Of a stretch of 39,815 bases of DNA, positions 8,417 to 16,163 are shown in pieces; the first letter of the stretch is position 1; each line of letters begins with the position of its first letter. The notes beneath the pieces are model-generated. The model was not told the DNA's origin. It saw only the letters and a program-made list of their open reading frames with translations, and made no database searches. The translations under genes were made by a program, and so were the position numbers. The DNA is from an uncultured Prevotella sp. (GTDB lineage Bacteria > Bacteroidota > Bacteroidia > Bacteroidales > Bacteroidaceae): assembly GCA_937877685.1 (NCBI GenBank), contig CALFGU010000018.1, positions 1 to 39,815 of the forward strand. Reading direction: 5' to 3'.

Positions 8417-9658
8417 TTAGAACGTATGAACAAAGAGTCCGCTACGGAGTTTGGGTTCAAACCAAGTGGCTTTTGGAGGCATGATTTTTCCTGCGTCAGC
8501 AATATCAATAATTTGCGTCATTGTCACGGGATAAAGTGCGAGTGCCATTTTCATTTCTCCGCTATCCACACGGCGCTTTAACTCATTAAGTCCGCGAAGT
8601 CCACCTACGAAATCTATGCGTTTGTCCGTGCGTAAATCCTTGATATTAAGAATTTCATCAAGAATGAGACGACTTGAAATGTCAACATCTAACACACCCA
8701 CGGGGTCATTGGGATTATACACGCCTTCTTTTGCTTTAAGACTGTACCACTGACCTTCGAGATAGAGTGAAAATTCGTGGAGTTCTTGTGGTGCATAATT
8801 TGCATTGCCCTTACATTGCACTTCAAAGTTCTTACGCAAAGCTTCAAGGAATTCTTCCTCTGTGTAACCATTCAAATCTTTCACTACACGGTTGTAATCA
8901 AGAATAGTGAGTTGATTTTGAGGGAAGCACACAGCCATGAAGTAATTGTATTCCTCATCTCCAGTGTGTTGCGAATTCGTGAGTTTCATTTCATCAGCCA
9001 CACGTGCTGCAGCAGCAGAGCGGTGATGCCCATCGGCAATATACATTTCAGGCATTTGCGTGAATGCTTCAGAAATTTGATTCATATCATCTTCATCTGC
9101 TATTACCCATAAACGATGGCGAAACCCATCAATAGGAGCAATGAAGTCATACTCAGGAGTTTCAGAGGCATACTTATCAATGAAATGTTGCAACGTTTCA
9201 TTCTGCTTGTAGGCTAAGAAAACGGGACCAATTTGTGCGCGAATGGCAAGGATATGACGCATGCGGTCATCTTCTTTATCCTTACGGGTGAGCTCGTGTT
9301 TCTTAATGCGTCCTTCTTTATAATCAGATGAATGACAGCAGACTACGAAGCCATACTGGGTCTTTTCATTCATTGTTTGCGCATAAAGATAATAGACTTC
9401 TTTGTCTTCACGGACCAACCATCCTTCAGCTTTAAACTTTTCAAACTGCGCTAATGCTGCATCATAAACGCGAGGGTCGGTGTCCAAGGTTCCTGGTTCG
9501 AGATTGATTTCGGGTTTATTGATGTGATACATCGACTTTGGATTCCCCTCAGCCTCTTTTCTTGCTTCTTCAGAATTGAGCACGTCATAGGCTCTGCACT
9601 CCACTTCCTCAACAATGCTCTGTGGAGGTCGAAGAGCGGCGAATGGTTTGATTTTCAT
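8417..9658 (-). CDS. DUF1015 family protein
   Basis: 413 residues from the ATG complementary to 9656-9658, which gives MKIKPFAALRP, the conserved DUF1015 N-terminus; the longer frame reads back into serA. The central signature is MYIADGHHRSAAA (205-217), whose DGHHR (209-213) resembles the ParB/sulfiredoxin-fold motif. Other family features are the ARKEAEGNP-type segment at about 33-40 and GPVFLAYK at 144-151. No signal peptide or membrane helix is seen, so it is probably cytoplasmic. It starts 19 bases after the serA stop codon, as the last gene of serC-serA-DUF1015. The biochemical role is not established from the sequence; the context points to serine metabolism. Confidence 0.85.
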   Translation of the reverse strand: MKIKPFAALRPPQSIVEEVECRAYDVLNSEEARKEAEGNPKSMYHINKPEINLEPGTLDTDPRVYDAALAQFEKFKAEGWLVREDKEVYYLYAQTMNEKTQYGFVVCCHSSDYKEGRIKKHELTRKDKEDDRMRHILAIRAQIGPVFLAYKQNETLQHFIDKYASETPEYDFIAPIDGFRHRLWVIADEDDMNQISEAFTQMPEMYIADGHHRSAAAARVADEMKLTNSQHTGDEEYNYFMAVCFPQNQLTILDYNRVVKDLNGYTEEEFLEALRKNFEVQCKGNANYAPQELHEFSLYLEGQWYSLKAKEGVYNPNDPVGVLDVDISSRLILDEILNIKDLRTDKRIDFVGGLRGLNELKRRVDSGEMKMALALYPVTMTQIIDIADAGKIMPPKATWFEPKLRSGLFVHTF

Positions 9659-9677
9659 GGCATTAATTAGGTAAGAG

Positions 9678-10595
9678 TCATTTATTAACTTGGAATCGCT
9701 TGTTTCCCGTAGCAAAGAAATCTGCAATTTGACGTGCTGCTGCGAATCCTGCATTAGCATTTGCTTCAGCTGTTTGTGCACCTGCCTTTTTGGGAGTTGC
9801 GAGGTATCTGTCAGCAAATGCTGTCATGGCTTCGTGGTTATCGGGCTGAATGTCTGTGATATACTTAATGTCCTGACGCTCAGTCATAGCCTTGAGCAAA
9901 TCGTCTTCATTAATGATTTCCTTACGCGCTGTGTTCACAAGAATTGCATTCTTAGGCATCTTCTGGAAAAGGGATGCATTAATGCTTCCACGAGTTTCAG
10001 GTTTCAAAGGAATGTGAAGGGAAACGATATCGCAGGTTGCAAACATGTCTTCCTTTGATTCGATAAAGTGAAGACCTGCAGCATCAATGTTATCACGACG
10101 TCCGAATGCATCATAAGCATATACGTCCATACCGAAGCCATTTGCCAAAGTACCAACGTGTTGTGCTACGTGCCCAAAGCCCAGAAGTCCTAACTTTTTG
10201 CCTCTAAGTTCTGTGCCTGACTTGCCTGAGAATCGCATACGGATGGTGTAAAGCAACATGCCCATTACGAGTTCTGCCACGGCGTTAGCATTTTGTCCTG
10301 GTGTGTTCATCACGACGATGCCTCGCTCTGTTGCAGCAGTGAGGTCAACGTTGTCATAACCTGCTCCAGCTCTAACTACGATTTTCAAGTTGGGCGCAGC
10401 ATCCATTACGACTGCATCTACTTTATCTGAGCGGATAATCAGGGCATTAGCATCTGCTACAGCAGTGAGAAGTTCGGATTTTTCTGTGTAATTTTCGAGT
10501 TTTGCTACGTCGTGACCTGCTTTTTCTAATATTTCTTGAATGCCCTTTGCTGCTGCTGGAGCAAAGGGTTTTTCGGTGGCTATAAGAACTTTCAT
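9678..10595 (-). CDS. serA: D-3-phosphoglycerate dehydrogenase, short form
   Basis: 305 residues from the ATG complementary to 10593-10595 (MKVLIATEKPF); an in-frame ATG 30 bases upstream would overlap the serC end. It oxidises 3-phosphoglycerate in the first step of serine synthesis. The Rossmann motif is LGFGHVAQ (138-145), VRAGAGYDNVD lies at 74-84 and the catalytic Arg is Arg224 (NTARKE). There is no ACT or ASB regulatory domain, so allosteric serine control of the usual kind is unlikely. The canonical TPH catalytic histidine is Lys269 in TPKKAGAQTAEA, a substitution known from short PGDHs of Bacteroidetes and Entamoeba type. It lies 13 bases after serC. Confidence 0.92.
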   Translation of the reverse strand: MKVLIATEKPFAPAAAKGIQEILEKAGHDVAKLENYTEKSELLTAVADANALIIRSDKVDAVVMDAAPNLKIVVRAGAGYDNVDLTAATERGIVVMNTPGQNANAVAELVMGMLLYTIRMRFSGKSGTELRGKKLGLLGFGHVAQHVGTLANGFGMDVYAYDAFGRRDNIDAAGLHFIESKEDMFATCDIVSLHIPLKPETRGSINASLFQKMPKNAILVNTARKEIINEDDLLKAMTERQDIKYITDIQPDNHEAMTAFADRYLATPKKAGAQTAEANANAGFAAARQIADFFATGNKRFQVNK

Positions 10596-10608
10596 ATCAT
10601 GCTGTGCA

Positions 10609-11676
10609 TTAATGAGTTGCTTCAAATTCTTGCATTACCTTAACGAGTTCTTTCACTCCTTCAAGAGGCATTGCGTTATAACAACTTGCACGGAATCCTC
10701 CCACGTCACGGTGGCCCTTAATTCCTACGATGCCTCGTTGTTGTGCAAACTGGAGGAATTCTTGTTCGAGTTCCTTATATTCTTCGTTCATCACGAAGCA
10801 GATGTTCATGAGTGAGCGGCTGTCAGGCTTTGCTGTGCCGCGGAAGAGCTTGTTGCGGTCAATTTCTGCATAAAGAAGGGCTGCTCTTTCTTCTGCTCTG
10901 CGTGCCATTTCTTCAACTCCACCTTCGCTCTTTATCCAACGGAGGGTTTGCATAGCGCAATAGATGGGCACTACGGGCGGTGTGTTAAACATAGAACCCT
11001 TTGCAACGTGAGTCTTATAGTCAAGCATAGTGGGGATGTGGCGTGATACCTTTCCGAGCAATTCATCTTTTACGATAACGAAGGTCACACCTGCCATGCT
11101 GAGATTCTTCTGTGCACCGCCATAAATCATGCCATATTTTGAAACGTCGATGGGGCGAGAGAAGATGTCTGACGACATATCTGCAATCACGGGGATAGGA
11201 CTGTCAAGGTCTTGACGGAGTTCTGTTCCGTAGATAGTGTTGTTCGTTGTGATATGAAGGTAGTCGGCATCTGTGGGGATTACGAAGTCCTTGGGAACGT
11301 AATCGTAATTGTCATCCTCTGAGGTGGCTACGATTTCAACTTCCCCAAATGCCTTTGCTTCCTTGATGGCTTTCTTTGCCCAAACACCTGTGTTGAGGTA
11401 GGCAGCTTTCTTTTCAAGGAAATTCATGGGCACCATTGCAAATTCCAGACTTGCACCGCCTCCGAGGAACACTACGCTATAGCCTTCAGGAATTTGAAGC
11501 AACTCCTTGAAGAGGGCTTGTGCTTCGTCCATAACTGCCTGGAATTCCTTTGTGCGGTGAGAGATTTCCATCAATGAAAGTCCCATTCCGTTAAAATCCA
11601 AACATGCTGCTGCTGTTGCTTCCATTACAGATGCGGGAAGAATTGAGGGTCCCGCGCCGAAATTATACTTTTTCAT
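10609..11676 (-). CDS. serC: Phosphoserine aminotransferase
   Basis: 355 residues; transfers an amino group from glutamate to 3-phosphohydroxypyruvate, the second step of serine synthesis. It begins MKKYNFGAGPSILP, the family's NFxAGPxxLP motif. The PLP lysine is Lys190 in YGGAQKNLSMAG, and the C-terminus has GIKGHRDVGGFRASCYNA with the expected Arg residues for substrate phosphate. It is the first gene of the serC-serA-DUF1015 run. No convincing TAnnTTTG box was found in the 99 bases upstream, so it may be read from the glycosyltransferase promoter. Confidence 0.95.
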   Translation of the reverse strand: MKKYNFGAGPSILPASVMEATAAACLDFNGMGLSLMEISHRTKEFQAVMDEAQALFKELLQIPEGYSVVFLGGGASLEFAMVPMNFLEKKAAYLNTGVWAKKAIKEAKAFGEVEIVATSEDDNYDYVPKDFVIPTDADYLHITTNNTIYGTELRQDLDSPIPVIADMSSDIFSRPIDVSKYGMIYGGAQKNLSMAGVTFVIVKDELLGKVSRHIPTMLDYKTHVAKGSMFNTPPVVPIYCAMQTLRWIKSEGGVEEMARRAEERAALLYAEIDRNKLFRGTAKPDSRSLMNICFVMNEEYKELEQEFLQFAQQRGIVGIKGHRDVGGFRASCYNAMPLEGVKELVKVMQEFEATH

Positions 11677-11775
11677 ACGCCAAATTTTATTTTTGCGTTA
11701 ATACCATATTTATTTTATTGACTACGAATATAAGGACTATTCTTTACGTCACAAAATATTTTTCAAAGAAAATCC

Positions 11776-12705
11776 CTAAATCTGCTTTATTTCACGCTTC
11801 TGATTGGCCTTGCTGCATTTTAAGTAGAGAAACATCTTGTAAAGTTGCAGCAACTTAACGGAGGGATTATTGCTCAACAGTTGTTTGCGAATGAGGGGGA
11901 GTAAAGGTTGAAACATGCCTACGAACAGTCCAGACAAGCAGAGGCGGCGGAACCGAGAGGCATGCTTTTCAAGACCTGTTTTACTGCGTAAATGCTGTGG
12001 CAAACGGCTCAGTGTACGAACAGCCGTTTCTGCTTTACGAAGGAAGTCCTCACTGGTGTCTATACCCGTGTGTAAGAGGGGATTATCTATGTGATAGACA
12101 GTCACTCCAGCCGCTTCCAAGGCCACTCCGAGGAAGAAGACTTCATAACCATATTCTTCACATCGGATGTCAAAACAAAATTGCGTAATAACCTGTTTAC
12201 GAGCCATTAAGTTAAACACAGAGAAGCGCGCATAGGGGTGATGCTGCCTCCAGCCCACACTGCGCTCTTTCTCAAAACTTTGCTCATACACAATGCGCAA
12301 TTCTCGGCCTGGCATGACTTCAGAGGGGTGCATAATGCCACCGATAATGACTTCGGCCTTATGACGTTGTTCCCAATACTTCTGAAGAAAATCCTTACGC
12401 ACTACGCGCGCATCACTATCCATCAGCAAAACCCACGTTCCATGCGCCTCACGAAGTAACCTGTTGCGAACTTCTGCTCGACCTACGTTCTGAGTCAGTG
12501 CAATCAACTTTACGCGTTCGCCTAATTGCTCGGTCAACTCTTGAAGGGCTTGAACCAAGTCTTTCCTTGTGGAGCAATCATCAGCCACGATGATTTCATA
12601 ATCAAAGTCCCCATCCGCCCTGCGCAAGGCTTCGCATTGCTCCTCCAATTCTTGAATAAGCGACAGACAATCAAAGTTATATGTTGGAATGAGAATGGAG
12701 AACAT
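11776..12705 (-). CDS. Glycosyltransferase family 2 protein
   Basis: 309 residues. The GT-A fold begins FSILIPTYN, has ADDCS at 41-45 and the metal-binding DxD as Asp96-Ser-Asp98 (LLMDSDAR). No transmembrane helix is obvious; the C-terminal region (about 245-300) is basic with some hydrophobic stretches and may be membrane-associated. Acceptor and donor cannot be told from sequence; family members with this length in Bacteroidales usually act on surface polysaccharide. It precedes serC by 99 bases on the same strand, with a promoter-like element just upstream of its own start. Confidence 0.85.
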   Translation of the reverse strand: MFSILIPTYNFDCLSLIQELEEQCEALRRADGDFDYEIIVADDCSTRKDLVQALQELTEQLGERVKLIALTQNVGRAEVRNRLLREAHGTWVLLMDSDARVVRKDFLQKYWEQRHKAEVIIGGIMHPSEVMPGRELRIVYEQSFEKERSVGWRQHHPYARFSVFNLMARKQVITQFCFDIRCEEYGYEVFFLGVALEAAGVTVYHIDNPLLHTGIDTSEDFLRKAETAVRTLSRLPQHLRSKTGLEKHASRFRRLCLSGLFVGMFQPLLPLIRKQLLSNNPSVKLLQLYKMFLYLKCSKANQKREIKQI

Positions 12706-12730
12706 AGGGATAAATGCAAAACTTATTTAG

Positions 12731-12738
12731 CAAAAATA
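12731..12738 (-). promoter_or_regulatory. Candidate -7 element for the GT2 gene (TATTTTTG)
   Basis: Minus-strand TATTTTTG 25 bases before the start codon. It may also drive serC-serA-DUF1015 downstream. No clear -33 box. Confidence 0.45.
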
Positions 12739-12813
12739 ACCATTTAAAAGCAAATTTGGTGTATGAAGTAGCAACTTTTTATTTTTTAATTCACAAATCT
12801 ACTGTGGATGTGT

Positions 12814-12821
12814 TACTTTTG
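12814..12821 (+). promoter_or_regulatory. Candidate -7 element for the small winged-helix gene (TACTTTTG)
   Basis: TACTTTTG followed by C, 53 bases before the ATG at 12875; a strong match to TAnnTTTG(C). Confidence 0.55.
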
Positions 12822-12874
12822 CACCGAATTTTAAAAATCATTCAAACTTCATTTATTTACACAATTAACAATTT

Positions 12875-13075
12875 ATGGTACAGAAAGTTGGCGAAACAGC
12901 TGGTAAGATTTGGACAGCTCTCAGCGAAAACGGTCAGATGACTACAAAGGAACTCAAGAAGGTAACTAAGGCTAAGGCAGAAAAGGACATCCTCCTCGCT
13001 CTCGGTTGGTTGCTTCGTGAAGACAACGTAGTTGTTGAAGAAGTTGAAAAGGACATCGTTGTTACACTCAAGTAA
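12875..13075 (+). CDS. Small winged helix-turn-helix protein (DUF2582-like)
   Basis: 66 residues, rich in Lys, Glu and Val. The pattern of helix (QKVGETAGKIWTALS), helix (MTTKELKKVTK), helix (EKDILLALGWLLRED) and a beta wing (NVVVEEVEKDIVVTL) matches the small winged-helix domain annotated as DUF2582 in Bacteroidetes. It is a single-domain protein with no ligand or receiver domain, so it could bind DNA as a dimer or mediate protein contacts. It stands alone, with its own -7 element and a good terminator. Its codons are strongly biased to frequent ones (AAG, GAA, CTC), which suggests high expression. The target is unknown. Confidence 0.8.
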   Translation: MVQKVGETAGKIWTALSENGQMTTKELKKVTKAKAEKDILLALGWLLREDNVVVEEVEKDIVVTLK

Positions 13076-13117
13076 TCTCGACACACACAGAGACTATCTT
13101 TCATACACACAAAAAGT

Positions 13118-13165
13118 GGGCATTTCTCAACTCGTATTTTTTCTTGTTGAGGATGCCCTTTTTTT
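13118..13165 (+). terminator. Intrinsic terminator after the winged-helix gene
   Basis: GGGCAT at 13118-13123 and CAAC at 13128-13131 pair with GTTG at 13146-13149 and ATGCCC at 13153-13158 across a small internal loop, followed by seven T (13159-13165). Confidence 0.75.
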
Positions 13166-13257
13166 GTGTTTACGCACAACCCTTACTATTTCCGAAACTA
13201 CATAGTGGAGTTCTTAAAACTCAACGCACAAATAAGACGAACTTTCTTTATTGATTT

Positions 13258-13303
13258 ATAATAATATACCCCTGTAAGGTCTCTCACAGGGGTATATTAT
13301 TAT
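13258..13303. terminator. Perfect 18 bp stem-loop between convergent genes
   Basis: Arms 13258-13275 and 13286-13303 (core ATACCCCTGT/ACAGGGGTAT, then AT-rich) are perfectly complementary around a 10-base loop. It lies 19 bases beyond the stop of the minus-strand lipoprotein gene and probably ends that transcript, though neither side has a long T-run. The remaining spacer from 13166 to 13257 shows nothing recognisable. Confidence 0.6.
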
Positions 13304-13322
13304 TTATATAAATACAAAAGCT

Positions 13323-13796
13323 TTACAATTCTTCAGCCTTAAAGTCTATCACAAACTTCTCTTTACTCGTAATACCAATCACATTCAAGCGGATGCCCAC
13401 CTTTTTCTCATAACACTGATAAAGTAATGATTCAAAAGGCGTTACATCCAAAAGTTCACGAAAGTTCAGTTTCTCATCATTACGTTCCTCCTCTGACATG
13501 GAATAGTAACTCATGAAGCGCTCTTCAGCCATCACATAATCAATTACTACTACGTCATCCTTTTGCGAAACTTTCTGAAACTCACCATCTTCATTCGCTA
13601 TAGGCAATTCCGAACGCAAGGTTGAAACAGCCACTTGAAGTTGATCACCATCAGCCGTATCTGAACACTCTTGATTCACAGCTTCCTTACCCGCATTACC
13701 TTTTGCATCGCCACAAGAAGTAAAAACACTGAACATCATGAGTCCACAAACAAGAAGTGAACCACTCAGCGAAAATTTCACCATCCACTTACGCAT
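13323..13796 (-). CDS. Small lipoprotein of unknown function
   Basis: 157 residues from the ATG complementary to 13794-13796; a TTG one codon earlier is possible but less likely. A basic N-terminus and hydrophobic segment lead to the lipobox FTSC with Cys28, so it should be a lipid-anchored envelope protein. The mature part is acidic, has no repeated motif and is not a family I recognise; it has some resemblance in style to FKBP-like or MauE-less small Bacteroidetes lipoproteins, but nothing that supports a function. The start overlaps the YhcH gene end by 8 bases (ATGCGTAA), so the two are probably translationally coupled. Confidence 0.7.
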   Translation of the reverse strand: MRKWMVKFSLSGSLLVCGLMMFSVFTSCGDAKGNAGKEAVNQECSDTADGDQLQVAVSTLRSELPIANEDGEFQKVSQKDDVVVIDYVMAEERFMSYYSMSEEERNDEKLNFRELLDVTPFESLLYQCYEKKVGIRLNVIGITSKEKFVIDFKAEEL

Positions 13797-14241
13797 CAAT
13801 CAAAACCTTTACAATCAACTTACGAAGGCATCCCTCACCAATTATAGGCGCATGGGCATCCTCGGGATACACAATGTAAAACTCACCAGGCATCACTGTA
13901 TAGTAGGTAGAAGGTTTCTCAGCATAAAGTGCAAAATCATTTTCAGCATCAAAGGGAGCCTCACTTTCACCTAAGCCCGAAAGATGCTTCCAACCCACAA
14001 TCTCCTCACCACTCAAAGGGAAGTGAATGTCAATATACTTCTGATGCACCTCCAACTTCTGAGCCTCAGCAGTCACCAAGTTTGCATCACAAACGTTAAT
14101 AAACAATGCATCACCATCCAGCACAATGCGACCCGCAGGAGCATGAAGCAAATCATTCGCCTTAACGTAGTCAAAAACCTTCTTAAACAAAGGATGAAGC
14201 GCCTCATAGCGGGCACTATCTGAAACATGAGATAAAATCAT
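13789..14241 (-). CDS. YhcH/YjgK/YiaL family protein
   Basis: 150 residues, DUF386 double-stranded beta-helix family. Visible features are EVHQKYIDIHFPLSGEE (about 73-89) with conserved His and Glu residues, and FYIVYPEDAHAP near 119-130, where Glu, Asp and His would line a metal site. Members occur with sialic acid and N-acetylmannosamine genes and have been proposed to help open or isomerise sugars, but the reaction is not settled. It lies 128 bases after the N-acylglucosamine 2-epimerase on the same strand, which agrees with an amino-sugar role. Confidence 0.88.
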   Translation of the reverse strand: MILSHVSDSARYEALHPLFKKVFDYVKANDLLHAPAGRIVLDGDALFINVCDANLVTAEAQKLEVHQKYIDIHFPLSGEEIVGWKHLSGLGESEAPFDAENDFALYAEKPSTYYTVMPGEFYIVYPEDAHAPIIGEGCLRKLIVKVLIDA

Positions 14242-14369
14242 AACCGAAAGATAAAAAGAGAAACGAGAAAAAGACTAAAGAAAAAGGCACAAGAACAAAG
14301 AACACAGAATTAAAACACCATGATTCTCTGATTCTTATGCCATATTTATTAAACCCTTAAATCAACTAA

Positions 14370-15539
14370 CTAACGCTTAGAAATTTCTTCCAAAATCGTC
14401 CAACACTGGAAGAGTCCGCGAGGAACGTGGAAGCATCCTTTCCACTTACCACCCTTAAGCGTAAGCAACACGTCACCCTGGCGATTCAAATAGCCAAACC
14501 ACTCGGGATATTCAGGATCTGCGAAGTGTGACCAAGTGTAATTATGAATGCGTTCAAACCATTCTAAGCACTTTTCATTACCCGTAAGCTGGTAACCCTT
14601 AATCATCGTAATGAGCGTTTCAATGTGCACCCACCAGAGCTTTTGGTCCCACTCCAACTGCTGAAGCGGATGTCCTAAGCGGTCCATGAAATAGAAGATT
14701 CCACCATACTGATGGTCCCAACCATATTCCACTTCCTTAAGCGCAATGTCGACTGCCTTATCAATAAGTGCTTGGTCACCCAATCGCTTTCCAAGGTCCA
14801 TGATAAACCACATTGCTTCAATCGCATGTCCAGGATTCAAAAGGCGACCATCCATGCAGTCAACCAATTCGTTGTTTACGCCCAAATGCTCTACAATAAG
14901 TCCGAGTTCGGGACGATAGAACACATCCATCACTTCATGCACACATTCCTTAATCTTTTCTTCAAGGAAAGAGGGTTCAAGTAAAGGTTCAATTTCAAGC
15001 GCTACATTGCAGAGAATCATGGGCAAAGCAAAACTTTTCAATGCTCGTGCACCAGGAGACGCCTTTGACCACTTACCCTTAGGATTATCCACCTTTGAGA
15101 GCACAATGTCAAACGTTTTCTTCGCAATTTCAGCATATTCTTCATTACCCGTAGCAATAGCCAACTGACCGAAAGCAATCACAGCGAAAGTGTAAGAGAA
15201 GATGTTATAAGGTTCTACGAGCGGATTTCCCTCACGATCAAGAGCAAAATACCAATTCAAGTTTCCGTCATGACCATATTTCTTCAAAAATTCCGCACCT
15301 TGGATAGCCGCATCAAGCCATTCCTGCTTCTTCTCCACCTTATTGTAAAGCGTGGCAAACATCCACACTTCACGTCCCTGGAGCCAAATGAACTTATCCG
15401 TGTCAAACACAGAACCGTCACGCTCTAAGCAAGTAAAGAAACCACCAAATTCCTTGTCCTGCGACTTATTAAGCCAGAAGGGAATCACCTTGTCGAGCAA
15501 TTCAGACTTATACTGCTCGGCCAATCTCTTAAAGTCCAT
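14370..15539 (-). CDS. N-acylglucosamine 2-epimerase family protein (AGE)
   Basis: 389 residues, an (alpha/alpha)6 barrel of the AGE/renin-binding-protein family, which interconverts GlcNAc and ManNAc. Family segments include FWLNKSQDKEFGGFFTCL (about 21-38), KFIWLQGREVWMFATLYN (49-66), NPGHAIEAMWFI around 236-247 and QKLWWVHIETL in the C-terminal third; the His residues of the last two belong to the catalytic pair described for this family. In Bacteroides such an enzyme acts in sialic acid use. No nan aldolase or transporter is in the window, so ManNAc/GlcNAc conversion is the safest call; cellobiose 2-epimerases are relatives but the sequence reads closer to AGE. Confidence 0.85.
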   Translation of the reverse strand: MDFKRLAEQYKSELLDKVIPFWLNKSQDKEFGGFFTCLERDGSVFDTDKFIWLQGREVWMFATLYNKVEKKQEWLDAAIQGAEFLKKYGHDGNLNWYFALDREGNPLVEPYNIFSYTFAVIAFGQLAIATGNEEYAEIAKKTFDIVLSKVDNPKGKWSKASPGARALKSFALPMILCNVALEIEPLLEPSFLEEKIKECVHEVMDVFYRPELGLIVEHLGVNNELVDCMDGRLLNPGHAIEAMWFIMDLGKRLGDQALIDKAVDIALKEVEYGWDHQYGGIFYFMDRLGHPLQQLEWDQKLWWVHIETLITMIKGYQLTGNEKCLEWFERIHNYTWSHFADPEYPEWFGYLNRQGDVLLTLKGGKWKGCFHVPRGLFQCWTILEEISKR

Positions 15540-15643
15540 ATTCTAAAATTATTTGTTAAAAATTTTACGTCTAACGAGGTGAGAATTACGCTTAATGAGA
15601 AGCAAAGCCGCAACATCTGCGCCATTCACACTCACACATAAAG

Positions 15644-15651
15644 CAAAATTA
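15644..15651 (-). promoter_or_regulatory. Candidate -7 element for the epimerase operon (TAATTTTG)
   Basis: Minus-strand TAATTTTG followed by C, about 105 bases before the epimerase start. No clear -33 box. Confidence 0.45.
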
Positions 15652-15993
15652 AGATTTATAAACGAGACGAGAGAAACATTACCCTCTTTTTTTTAAGAAT
15701 TATTTTTCACTCCCCACAAAATTTATTCCTCAACCAATCTTTAACTATTATTCAATCAGCACATTGCATCAGTTTTGAATAACTCTTAATGCGTTTTCTC
15801 GCAACAAATCATTAGCAATAGTGCAAATTTAAATATTTCTCATGAAACATAACTTACCACCAACGAATTTTGACGCGCCCAAAACTCATGAATCATTCAT
15901 TTAAAGCACCTAATTTTTGCCACTCAAAGTAAACAAATTAGAAGCAACCCTTCAGCGTAAACTTATAAAATGTTAAATATATAAATATTACCG

Positions 15994-16001
15994 TAGTTTT
16001 G
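15994..16001 (+). promoter_or_regulatory. Candidate upstream -7 element for the RND operon (TAGTTTTG)
   Basis: TAGTTTTG fits TAnnTTTG. It lies 44 bases upstream of a second, similar element, giving a possible tandem promoter arrangement. Confidence 0.4.
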
Positions 16002-16037
16002 ACCTAAAACTTATCATGCCAAATTAGTTTTGTTTAG

Positions 16038-16045
16038 TAACTTTG
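16038..16045 (+). promoter_or_regulatory. Candidate proximal -7 element for the RND operon (TAACTTTG)
   Basis: TAACTTTG followed by C is the better match of the two, with a predicted leader of about 110 bases before the ATG at 16164. The leader contains GATAAA/TTTATC inverted hexamers (16050-16084), a weak possible operator or hairpin. Confidence 0.5.
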
Positions 16046-16163
16046 CATCGATAAAATCAGACAAAGCGTACTTCTTGGTTTATCAGCGTATGTAAGTCCC
16101 TTGATTTATCCTCAAAAAGTATTTGAAAATAATTAATTAACAACAACTAATAGTTACAATCAA

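Larger units (their letters stand above)
15540..16163. other. 624 bp non-coding divergent region
   Basis: AT-rich spacer between the epimerase and the efflux genes. It contains TAnnTTTG elements facing both ways (described separately) and no open frame with support; a 20-codon frame at 15842-15904 has no recognisable product. No riboswitch, tRNA or operator palindrome was recognised. About 300 bases in its middle (15660-15980) remain unexplained. Confidence 0.6.

Noticed and set aside
9659..9817. Upstream extension of the DUF1015 gene into serA
   Set aside because: The added residues are serA sequence in another frame; the family N-terminus MKIKPFAALRP starts at 9658.
15842..15904. 20-codon frame in the long spacer
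   Set aside because: Too short, no promoter-to-start logic and no recognisable composition.
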